Of a stretch of 64,000 bases of DNA, positions 42,297 to 49,739 are shown piece after piece. This stretch comes from Streptomyces aquilus. GTDB taxonomy: Bacteria; Actinomycetota; Actinomycetes; Streptomycetales; Streptomycetaceae. The stretch's first letter is position 1. Each line of letters opens with the position of its first letter. The notes beneath the pieces are model-generated. The model worked only from the letters and a program-made list of their open reading frames with translations. It searched no databases and was not told the origin of the DNA. Made by a program: the position numbers and the translations under genes. The stretch spans positions 8,928,001 through 8,992,000 of the forward strand of contig NZ_CP034463.1 in NCBI RefSeq assembly GCF_003955715.1. The letters run 5' to 3'.

Positions 42297-43721
42297 ATGA
42301 GAAGACGCACCCTGCTCACCGGTGCCATCGTGACCGCCATGTCCACCTCCGCACTCACCGGCGGCACCGCCCGCGCCGCCGTCCCCGGCCCCTCGGTCAC
42401 CAAGGCCGGCACCACCACGCTCGACAGCCAGGCCGTCTTCTTCGTGTCCTACGACGGCCTGGTCAACAACAACTCGTTCCAGAAGAACGGCCTGCTGACC
42501 TACAAGGGCTACCAGTACGCCGTCTGGTACACGGCCGACAAGAACGCCGTCGTCGGCCGCCGCGTCCTCGGCGGCAGCACCTGGTCCACCGTCCAGGTCG
42601 GCCACACCCTCAAGGCGAGCGACTCCCACAACGTCATCTCCATGGGCGTCTCCAAGGTGGACGGCCGCCTCCACCTCAACATGGACTCGCACAGCGACGG
42701 CTTCACCTACGTCAAGTCGGTCGCCGGCCTCATGGACAACCCGTCCGGACTGAGCTGGACGGCCGCCCGTTTCGGCGCGCCCCAGTCCACGCTCGACGGT
42801 CTCGCCCTCACGTCGCAGTTCACCTACCCCCAGTTCATCTCCACCCCCGACGGCAAGCTCCAGCTCAGCTACCGGGTCGCGGTCTCCGGCAACGGCCGCA
42901 ACGCCCTCGCGGAGTACGACGGTTCGACCTGGACCGACCTCGGGGAGTGGTCCAGCTCCACCGGCACCTACACCAGCGAGCACGGCTCCTCGACGGCCCG
43001 CAACATGTATCTGCACGGCATCGACTACGACAGGAACGGCCGGCTGCACTCCTTCTTCACCTGGCGTGAGCAGAACGGCGCCGTGATGTGCTCCTCCGGC
43101 GGCATCACCAACCACGACACCGGCTACGTCTACTCCGACGACCGCGGCCGCACCTGGCGCAACAACGCGGGCACCGTCGTCGGCACCACCGGCGGCGCCG
43201 ACAAGGTCGCCGTCACCGACAGCGGCCTGGTGATCGACGCGCTGAACCCGGACCACTCCCTGATGAACCAGGAGAGCCAGTTCACCGACTCCGCCGGCCT
43301 GCCGCACGCGATCATCAGCTACGTCCCCGGCCGCTTCGGCCAGTGCACCACCAACTACGTCACCGACCGCACCGCCAACGGCCGCGCCTTCCACGTCCGC
43401 AAGAACTCCGCGGGCACCTGGCAGAAGACCGAGATCCCGGTCCCGCTCAACTCCAGCCAGCGCACCAAACTGGTCCTGGACAAGTACGACAACGCCTACG
43501 CGATCTTCCCGTTCGGCCGGATCGCCGGCGCCTCCAAGGCGTCCGGCCACACCGACTGGACGCTCCTGTACGACGGCAGCGGCCTCAACGCCTTCGGCGA
43601 GGTCGTGATCGACGAGACGCGCATCGCCCAGGACAACGTCCTGTCGGTGATGTACCAGGAGAAGTCCACCGGTACGACGCCGTCGGCGCTCCATGTCGTC
43701 GACTTCGCGCTGCCCGCCTGA
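42297..43721 (+). CDS. secreted BNR-type beta-propeller protein, candidate polysaccharide lyase
   Basis: A 474-residue exported protein: twin-arginine signal MRRRTLLTGAIV with a likely cut after TARAA. The rest looks like a seven-bladed propeller of the BNR_4 class, with SHNVISMGVSKVDGRLHLNMDSHS, YPQFISTPDGKLQLSYR, RNMYLHGIDYDRNGRLHSFFTWRE and YVYSDDRGRTWRNNAG. Ulvan lyases and rhamnose-glucuronate lyases share this fold and keep such His-containing blades. Its place in the rhamnose operon suggests cleavage of a rhamnose-containing polysaccharide. The activity is inferred, not shown. Confidence 0.75.
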   Translation: MRRRTLLTGAIVTAMSTSALTGGTARAAVPGPSVTKAGTTTLDSQAVFFVSYDGLVNNNSFQKNGLLTYKGYQYAVWYTADKNAVVGRRVLGGSTWSTVQVGHTLKASDSHNVISMGVSKVDGRLHLNMDSHSDGFTYVKSVAGLMDNPSGLSWTAARFGAPQSTLDGLALTSQFTYPQFISTPDGKLQLSYRVAVSGNGRNALAEYDGSTWTDLGEWSSSTGTYTSEHGSSTARNMYLHGIDYDRNGRLHSFFTWREQNGAVMCSSGGITNHDTGYVYSDDRGRTWRNNAGTVVGTTGGADKVAVTDSGLVIDALNPDHSLMNQESQFTDSAGLPHAIISYVPGRFGQCTTNYVTDRTANGRAFHVRKNSAGTWQKTEIPVPLNSSQRTKLVLDKYDNAYAIFPFGRIAGASKASGHTDWTLLYDGSGLNAFGEVVIDETRIAQDNVLSVMYQEKSTGTTPSALHVVDFALPA

Positions 43722-43734
43722 CCGGGATCGATTC

Positions 43735-43775
43735 GGGGCGGCGTGCCGGTAATGTGATGGCCTGCCCGCCGCCCC
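43735..43775 (+). terminator. hairpin between the propeller gene and the LacI gene
   Basis: GGGGCGGCG (43735-43743) and CGCCGCCCC (43767-43775) form a 9-bp perfect stem around a 23-nt loop, followed by TCTTT. It could end most import-operon transcripts and leave the repressor at low level, or mark a separate promoter. Confidence 0.5.
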
Positions 43776-43800
43776 TCTTTCACCTGGAGGTTCCTGTCCG

Positions 43801-44826
43801 ATGGCCCAGTCGGTGGGTATCAAGGACGTGGCCCGCGCCGCCGGAGTGTCGGTGGGCACGGTCTCCAACGTCATCAACCGCCCGGACTCCGTCGCGACCG
43901 AGACACGCGCGCGCGTGCTCTCCGCGATCGACCGGCTCGGCTACGTCCGCAGCGAGTCCGCCCGCCAGCTGCGCGCCGGACGCAGCCGGATCATGGGGCT
44001 GCTCGTCCTCGACATGGGCAACCCCTTCTTCGTCGACGTCGCGCGCGGCGCCGAACGGGCCGCCCGCGACGCCGGGCTCGGCGTGATGGTCTGCAACAGC
44101 GCGGAGAGCGCGGGGGAGGAGGCCGAGTACCTCTCGCTCTTCGCCGAGCAGCGGGTCCGCGGCGTGCTGCTGACCCCGGCCGACGCGACCGGCCGCAACA
44201 TCCAGAGCTTCCGGCGCCACGGCATCCCCTTCGTCCTCGTCGACCGGGTCGCCGAGGGCACCACCGAGTGCTCGGTCTCCGTCGACGACGTCGCCGGCGG
44301 CGCCCTGGCCGTACGGCATCTCATCGACGCCGGACACCGCACCATCGCGTACGTCAGCGGTCCGCCCGGCTTCAACCAGGTCCGCGACCGCCGCACCGGC
44401 GCCCTCAACGCCCTCGCCGAGGCCGGCCTGAGCCCCGACGTGCTGCGCGAGCTGCCCACCGAGCGCCTCGACGTCGCCGCGGGCCGCGACGCCGGCGCCC
44501 GCCTGCTCGGCCTCGCCGACCGCCCCACTGCCGTCTTCTGCGCCAACGACCTGCTAGCCCTGGGCGTCCTCCAGGCCATGTACGCGGCCGGGATCAACGT
44601 CCCCGACGACCTCGCCATCGTCGGCTACGACGACATCGAGTTCGCCGCCGCCGCGGCCGTCCCGCTCACGTCGGTCCGCCAGCCCGCCGTCACCATGGGC
44701 GCCCTGGCCGCCGAACTGCTGCTGGAGGAGACGGAAGCGGAGACCGCGCCGCGCCGGCACGAGCACCGCCGGGTCGTGCTCCAGCCCGAACTGGTCGTAC
44801 GCCGCTCCAGCCTGTCCGCCCGCTGA
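43801..44826 (+). CDS. LacI family regulator, probable rhamnose repressor
   Basis: This 341-residue regulator has the helix-turn-helix GIKDVARAAGVSVGTVSNVINRPDSV, hinge helix residues YVRSESARQLRAG, and an effector domain with GLLVLDMGNPFFVDVARGAERAA, FVLVDRVAEGTTECSVSVDDVAGG and AIVGYDDIEFAAAAAVPLTSVRQP. It is the last gene of the import operon. The TGAA-N4-TTCA sites before all three rhamnose units are of the form LacI proteins bind, so it is the best candidate repressor. CTGGAGG precedes the ATG. Confidence 0.88.
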   Translation: MAQSVGIKDVARAAGVSVGTVSNVINRPDSVATETRARVLSAIDRLGYVRSESARQLRAGRSRIMGLLVLDMGNPFFVDVARGAERAARDAGLGVMVCNSAESAGEEAEYLSLFAEQRVRGVLLTPADATGRNIQSFRRHGIPFVLVDRVAEGTTECSVSVDDVAGGALAVRHLIDAGHRTIAYVSGPPGFNQVRDRRTGALNALAEAGLSPDVLRELPTERLDVAAGRDAGARLLGLADRPTAVFCANDLLALGVLQAMYAAGINVPDDLAIVGYDDIEFAAAAAVPLTSVRQPAVTMGALAAELLLEETEAETAPRRHEHRRVVLQPELVVRRSSLSAR

Positions 44827-44927
44827 TCCGCCGTTCAGTCCGATTTCATGATCCCAGGCATCGGATATCGGACGGGCATGTGCTGAACTGGGACGCGTCC
44901 GCACGTCCGTCCGTCCCGGGAGCCCCG

Positions 44928-46229
44928 TTGACCGCGACCTACCGCCAGCCCGGCGTCGTCCTCACCGACCACCACTTCACCGTGCCGCTCGACCACGACA
45001 CCCCCGAGGGGGAGACGATCGAGCTCTACGCCCGTGAGGTGGTCGCCGGTGACAAGGCGCGGCAGGACCTGCCATGGCTGGTCTATCTCCAGGGCGGCCC
45101 GGGCTTCGGCGCCAACCGTTTCGTCGGCAGGCCGGCCTGGCTCGGCCGCGCCCTGAAGGAGTTCCGGGTCCTCCTGCTCGACCAGCGCGGCACCGGCCAC
45201 TCCACGCCCGCCAACCGGCAGACGCTCCCGCTGCGCGGCGGCCCCGCCGAACAGGCCGACTACCTCACGCACTTCCGCTCCGACTCGATCGTCCGCGACT
45301 GCGAGACCATCCGCCCGCAGCTCACCGGCGGCGCCCCCTGGACCGTCCTCGGCCAGAGCTTCGGCGGCTTCTGCGCGGTCAACTACCTCTCGACCGCCCC
45401 CGAGGGCCTCAGCGCCGCCGTGATCACCGGCGGCCTGCCCTCCCTCGACGCCCACGCCGACGACGTCTACCGGGCGGCCTACCCGCGCATCGAGCGCAAG
45501 GTCGCCGCCCACTACGCCCGTTACCCGCAGGACGTCGAGCGCGCCCGCCGTATCGCCGACCACCTCCTCAACCACGAGGTGGTCCTCCCCAACGGCTATC
45601 GCCTCACCGTCGAGGCCTTCCAGTCCCTCGGCATCCTCCTCGGCGGCGGCGAGGGCAGCCACCGCCTGCACTTCCTCCTGGAAGAGGCCTTCGTCCGCAC
45701 CCCGCAGGGCCCGGCTCTCTCCGACGCCTTCCAGGAAGAGGTCCAGGGCCTCCTGTCGTTCGCGGGCCATCCCCTCTACGCGCTCGTCCACGAGGCGATC
45801 TACGGCCAGGACGACCGCCCCACCGCATGGTCGGCGGAACGCGTCCGCGCCGAGTTCCCGCAGTTCGACGCGGCGAAGACGCTCACGGGCGACGGACCGC
45901 TGCTGTTCACCGGCGAGTCGATCCACCCCTGGATGTTCGAGACGGACCCGGCCCTGCGCCCCCTGCGGGAGACCGCCGAACTCCTCGCCGCCCGCACCGA
46001 CTGGAAGCCGCTCTACGACAGCGCCCGCCTCGCCGCCAACGCGGTCCCGGTCGCCGCGGCGGTCTACCACGACGACATGTACGTCGACACGACCCACTCC
46101 CTCCAGACCGCCCGCGCCATCCGCGGCCTGCGCACCTGGGTCACCGACGAGTTCGAGCACGACGGCGTCCGGGCCGGCGGCCCGCGCGTCCTCGACCGGC
46201 TGCTGGCGCTGACGCGCGACGAGGTGTGA
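44928..46229 (+). CDS. alpha/beta hydrolase, proline iminopeptidase-like
   Basis: A serine hydrolase of 433 aa: oxyanion motif LQGGPGFGANR, RVLLLDQRGTGHS, and nucleophile GQSFGGFCAVNYLS. It fits the prolyl aminopeptidase S33 group that removes N-terminal proline or acts on small peptides. The start is set at TTG 44928, which follows CGGGAG by five bases; an in-frame GTG at 44880 without a ribosome site is the alternative. Confidence 0.87.
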   Translation: MTATYRQPGVVLTDHHFTVPLDHDTPEGETIELYAREVVAGDKARQDLPWLVYLQGGPGFGANRFVGRPAWLGRALKEFRVLLLDQRGTGHSTPANRQTLPLRGGPAEQADYLTHFRSDSIVRDCETIRPQLTGGAPWTVLGQSFGGFCAVNYLSTAPEGLSAAVITGGLPSLDAHADDVYRAAYPRIERKVAAHYARYPQDVERARRIADHLLNHEVVLPNGYRLTVEAFQSLGILLGGGEGSHRLHFLLEEAFVRTPQGPALSDAFQEEVQGLLSFAGHPLYALVHEAIYGQDDRPTAWSAERVRAEFPQFDAAKTLTGDGPLLFTGESIHPWMFETDPALRPLRETAELLAARTDWKPLYDSARLAANAVPVAAAVYHDDMYVDTTHSLQTARAIRGLRTWVTDEFEHDGVRAGGPRVLDRLLALTRDEV

Positions 46230-46244
46230 CGTTACTGTGCGGGC

Positions 46245-46988
46245 ATGACCGAGCCGACGATCACTCAGCTCCAGCCCATGCCCGAGGACTGGCAGCGCGC
46301 CCTCGCCGTCGTGGCCCACCCGGACGACCTCGAGTACGGCTGCTCCGCGGCGATCGCCGCCTGGACCGACGCCGGACGCGAGGTCGCCTACGTCCTGGCG
46401 TCCCGTGGCGAGGCGGGCATCGACACCCTGGAGCCGGCGAAGTGCGGCCCGCTGCGCGAGCAGGAGCAGCGGGCCAGTGCCGCGGTCGTGGGGGTGTCGA
46501 CGGTCGAGTTCCTCGACCACAAGGACGGCGTGATCGAGTACGGCCTCGCCCTGCGCCGCGACATCGCCGCCGCGATCCGCCGGCACCGGCCCGAGCTGGT
46601 GATCACCCTCAACCACCGCGACACCTGGGGAGGCGTCGCCTGGAACACCCCTGACCATGTCGCGGTGGGCCGGGCCACACTCGACGCGGCCGGCGACGCG
46701 GGCAACCGCTGGATCTTCCCAGAGCTGACGGAACAGGGCCTGGAGCCGTGGAACGGCGTCCGCTGGGTGGCCGTGGCCGGCTCGTCCTCACCCACCCACG
46801 CCGTGGACGCGACGCCCGGCATGGAACGCGCGGTGCGCTCGCTCCTCGAACACCGCGCGTACATCGAGGCGTTGACGACAGAGGATCCGGAGACGTACGC
46901 CCGCACATTCCTCACCGGAGTGGCGGAGCAGACCGCGGAACGCTTCGGCGGGACACCTGCCGTGGCTTTCGAACTGTTCAGCAGATGA
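46245..46988 (+). CDS. PIG-L family deacetylase
   Basis: A zinc deacetylase of 247 aa with the metal motif VVAHPDDLEYG (His, Asp, Asp near residues 25-28) and a later NTPDHVAVGRATLDAA holding the third ligand. Members deacetylate N-acetylglucosaminyl lipids, mycothiol precursors (MshB, Mca) or antibiotics. It follows the peptidase gene by 15 bp in the same direction, so the two probably form an operon. The substrate is unknown. Confidence 0.88.
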   Translation: MTEPTITQLQPMPEDWQRALAVVAHPDDLEYGCSAAIAAWTDAGREVAYVLASRGEAGIDTLEPAKCGPLREQEQRASAAVVGVSTVEFLDHKDGVIEYGLALRRDIAAAIRRHRPELVITLNHRDTWGGVAWNTPDHVAVGRATLDAAGDAGNRWIFPELTEQGLEPWNGVRWVAVAGSSSPTHAVDATPGMERAVRSLLEHRAYIEALTTEDPETYARTFLTGVAEQTAERFGGTPAVAFELFSR

Positions 46989-47043
46989 CAGCAGTTGAGC
47001 AGCCGACGCTGTTCAGCGGATGACGATGACAACGGGGGAGAAC

Positions 47044-47937
47044 ATGACCGACACCGACGTCCTGGCGGACCGCTTCGAGGAGTACCGGCCGCATCTCAAG
47101 GCGGTCGCCTACCGGATGCTCGGCTCGCTCGCCGAGGCCGAGGACGCTGTGCAGGAGGCCTGGCTGAAGCTCGGCCGGAGCGAGGCCGACGACATCCGCA
47201 ACCTCGGGGGCTGGCTCACCACGGTCGTCGGCCGGGTCTGCCTCGACATGCTGCGCTCCCGCACCACGCGCCGCGAGGACCCGCTGGACGACACCTTCGT
47301 CCCCGACCCGCTCCTCACACCCCTGTCGCGCATCGACCCCGAGCAGGAAGTGCTCCAGGCGGACTCCGTCGGCCTCGCCCTGCTCGTCGTCCTGGAGACG
47401 CTGGAGCCCGCCGAACGGCTCGCGTTCGTGCTGCACGACATGTTCGCCGTGCCGTTCGACGACATCGCCGCGATCGTGGAGAAGACTCCGGCCGCCACCC
47501 GGCAGCTCGCCAGCCGTGCCCGGCGCCGGGTCAAGGGCGCCGCCCCGTCCGCCGAGCCCGACCTCGGGCGGCAGCGGCAGGTCGTCGAGGCCTTCATGAG
47601 CGCCGCCCGCGGCGGGGACTTCGAGGCCCTGCTCGCGGTCCTGGACCCGGATGTCGTGCTGCGGGCCGACTCCGGTGCGCTGGTCGGCGGGGCGGCGGTG
47701 TCCAAGCTGGTGCGCGGTGCCAGGCCGGTCGCCGAACAGGCCATGCTCTTCCGGCAGTTCGCGCAGTTCGCGGAGCTGGCGCTGGTCAACGGCGCGATCG
47801 GGGTGTTCAACGCGCAGGAGGGGCAGCTGCTCTCCGTCATGGGCGTCACCGTCGTGGACGGCCGGATCACCGAACTGCACATCCTGGCCGACCCCGAGCG
47901 GCTCGCCCGTCTCGACGTGCCGGGCACCGAGGGCTGA
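47044..47937 (+). CDS. ECF RNA polymerase sigma factor with SnoaL-like C-terminal domain (ECF41/SigJ type)
   Basis: This 297-residue sigma factor has region 2 (YRPHLKAVAYRMLGSLAEAEDAVQEAWLKL), region 4 (LEPAERLAFVLHDMFAVPFDDIAAIVEKTPAATRQLASRARRRV) and a C-terminal NTF2/SnoaL-like domain from about residue 180 that in this group tunes activity in place of an anti-sigma factor. GGGGGAG precedes the ATG at 47044. The carboxymuconolactone-decarboxylase or oxidoreductase gene that usually accompanies this group is not adjacent. Confidence 0.92.
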   Translation: MTDTDVLADRFEEYRPHLKAVAYRMLGSLAEAEDAVQEAWLKLGRSEADDIRNLGGWLTTVVGRVCLDMLRSRTTRREDPLDDTFVPDPLLTPLSRIDPEQEVLQADSVGLALLVVLETLEPAERLAFVLHDMFAVPFDDIAAIVEKTPAATRQLASRARRRVKGAAPSAEPDLGRQRQVVEAFMSAARGGDFEALLAVLDPDVVLRADSGALVGGAAVSKLVRGARPVAEQAMLFRQFAQFAELALVNGAIGVFNAQEGQLLSVMGVTVVDGRITELHILADPERLARLDVPGTEG

Positions 47938-47938
47938 G

Positions 47939-48139
47939 TCAGGCGGCCACCAGCGTCGCGCCGACCGGGCGGTGCGGGCTCACCGCCCGCCCGTCCGGGA
48001 GGAGTTCACCGGTGTCGTCGAAGACGATGGTGCCGTTGCACAGCAGGCTCCAGCCCTGTTCGGGGTGGGCCGAGACGATCACCGCGGCGTGGTGGTCGGG
48101 GCTCTCGGCGGTGGGGCACGCGGGCTGGTGGCTGCACAT
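47939..48139 (-). CDS. DUF5999 family small protein
   Basis: A 66-residue protein beginning MCSHQPACPTAES, with EQGWSLLCNGTIVFDDTGELLPDG, the hallmark of this actinomycete family. Two early Cys and His residues could bind metal. Function is unknown. It converges on the sigma factor gene with one base between the stops. AGGAGAG lies upstream of the ATG. Confidence 0.85.
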   Translation of the reverse strand: MCSHQPACPTAESPDHHAAVIVSAHPEQGWSLLCNGTIVFDDTGELLPDGRAVSPHRPVGATLVAA

Positions 48140-48279
48140 GACGTCTCTCCTCGATGCGGTGTGGCTCCTGCTTCCGTCGGCTGCATCTCAGTGGTAGCCG
48201 AGTTTGTTTTCTTCTGTATGTGGAGACCCCCACACCGCGGAAAATTCATCGGTGAGTTTTCGTTCCGTATCCTGGACAC

Positions 48280-49095
48280 ATGCAAGATCACACAGCCCTG
48301 CGCGGGGACTGCGGGAACTGCTTCGGGCTGTGCTGCGTCGCCCTGCCCTTCACGGCCTCGACGGACTTCGCCGTGGACAAGCCGGCCGGCAAGCCCTGCG
48401 CCAACCTCCAGGACGACCACCGGTGCGGCATCCATGCCCGGCTGCGGCAGCAGGGCTTCACCGGTTGCACGGTCTACGACTGTTTCGGCGCCGGCCAGAA
48501 GGTCTCGCAGGTGACCTTCGGCGGCGCGGACTGGCGGACCGGCGGGCGTGAGCACGCGCGCCGCATGTTCGACGTCTTCCCGGTCGTGCGCCAGCTGCAC
48601 GAACTGCTCTGGTATCTCACGGAGGCGCTCACCCTCCCCGCCGCCCGCCCGGTCCACGCCGACCTGCGCCGCATGCTGGAGCGGACGGAGGAACTCACCC
48701 TCCGGGGCCCCGAGGAGCTGGGCGCCCTGGATGTGGGCGCGCATCGCCAGGAGGTCAACGTGCTCCTGCTGCGGACCAGCGAACTGGTCCGGGCCGGCAC
48801 CCGCGGCAAGAAGAAGGACCGCCGGGGCGCGGACCTCATGGGCGCCCGCCTCCGCAACGCCGACCTGCGCGGCGCGAACCTCCGCGGCGCCTACCTCATC
48901 GCCGCCGACCTCACCGGCGCCGACCTGCGCGGCGCGGACCTGATCGGCGCCGACCTCCGCGACACCGACCTCACGGACGCGGACCTCACCGACGCCTTCT
49001 TCCTGACCCAGCCGCAGGTCAACGCGGCACGGGGCAGCGCGGGCACCCGGTTGCCGACGTCGGTCACGCGCCCGGGGCACTGGACGCAGGGCTGA
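48280..49095 (+). CDS. CxxCxxxCC-type cysteine cluster plus pentapeptide-repeat protein
   Basis: This 271-residue protein joins two parts. Residues 11-68 carry eight cysteines (C11, C14, C18, C19, C40, C49, C63, C68), reminiscent of the CxxCxxxCC zinc/iron-binding family. Residues about 181-240 are A(D/N)LxG(A)-type pentapeptide repeats such as [16 protein letters not shown] that fold as a right-handed beta-helix. A linker of about 100 residues is helical. Pentapeptide proteins often mimic DNA or bind partners. The promoter region just upstream is AT-rich (48195-48260). Confidence 0.83.
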   Translation: MQDHTALRGDCGNCFGLCCVALPFTASTDFAVDKPAGKPCANLQDDHRCGIHARLRQQGFTGCTVYDCFGAGQKVSQVTFGGADWRTGGREHARRMFDVFPVVRQLHELLWYLTEALTLPAARPVHADLRRMLERTEELTLRGPEELGALDVGAHRQEVNVLLLRTSELVRAGTRGKKKDRRGADLMGARLRNADLRGANLRGAYLIAADLTGADLRGADLIGADLRDTDLTDADLTDAFFLTQPQVNAARGSAGTRLPTSVTRPGHWTQG

Positions 49096-49570
49096 GTCCC
49101 CGGACCGGAATCCCCATCTGAGTCCCGCCGAACCGGGATGCCCATCTGAGGCCGGTCGGCGTCGGGACGCCGGGTGAGGCCGGACGGGGCCGCGGACGCA
49201 TGAGCCACCGCGGCGGGGTCCGGCCGCCCGTACCCAGGCGTGCCTGCCGGCCGTCCGGGGGTCACACCGCCCACACCCAGGCGACCCGCCGGCCCCGGCC
49301 GAGCCCGCCCCGGCTTCCGGACGTGCCCGGCGGCCGCGGCCCCGTCCCTCGTATCAGTCACGCACGTCGCGCACCGGACACCGCGGCCCCGCACCCGGGC
49401 TCTCGGCCCCGCGAGCCCCCGCTTCCGCCGACTGTGCCGTCTCCGCCCGCTCGGCCCCCGAGGCCGCTTCGGCCTCCGTGGCCGCCCCAATCCCCAAGCC
49501 AACCGGTACCCCCGCTCCGGCCCCCGAGTTCGCCTCACCCCCCAAGCCAACCGGCACCCCCGCCCCAGCC
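49096..49570. other. 475-bp non-coding interval with decayed copy of the P450 3' end
   Basis: No gene is supported here. A 28-bp tandem pair opens it (ACCGG-ATNCCCATCTGAG at 49104 and 49132). From 49354 to 49562 the minus strand holds a second, diverged copy of the P450 tail module, out of frame with the P450 and past its stop: VPVGLG twice, SGAE-type repeats and a terminal CPVRDVRD like the P450's CPVHGVGD. Codon structure outside this is unconvincing. Confidence 0.6.
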
Positions 49571-49739
49571 TCAGTCCCCCACTCCGTGCACCGGGCACCG
49601 CCCCTCCGCCCCGGACGCCACCTCCGCCTCCGCCCCCGACGCCACCTCCGCCTCCGCCCCCGACGCCACCTCCGCCTCGGTCCCCGAGGCCGCCCCAACC
49701 CCCGAGTTCGCCTCACTCCCCAAGCCAACCGGCACCCCC
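49521..49739. repeat. 41-bp near-identical direct duplication flanking the P450 stop codon
   Basis: Bases 49521-49561 and 49699-49739 match at 40 of 41 positions (CCCCCGAGTTCGCCTCA onward), offset 178 bp. One copy lies inside the P450 reading frame and the other beyond its stop. A third shorter copy of the AAGCCAACCGG core is at 49492-49512. The near identity implies a recent event. Confidence 0.85.

Noticed and set aside
44827..44927. Operator in the gap before the peptidase gene (GGATATCGGA-like)
   Set aside because: The symmetry is imperfect and does not match the rhamnose operators.
49354..49728. A 124-codon minus-strand frame overlapping the P450 3' end
   Set aside because: It has no independent start signal or domain. 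Its sequence is a diverged copy of the P450 tail, so I treat it as a decayed duplication.
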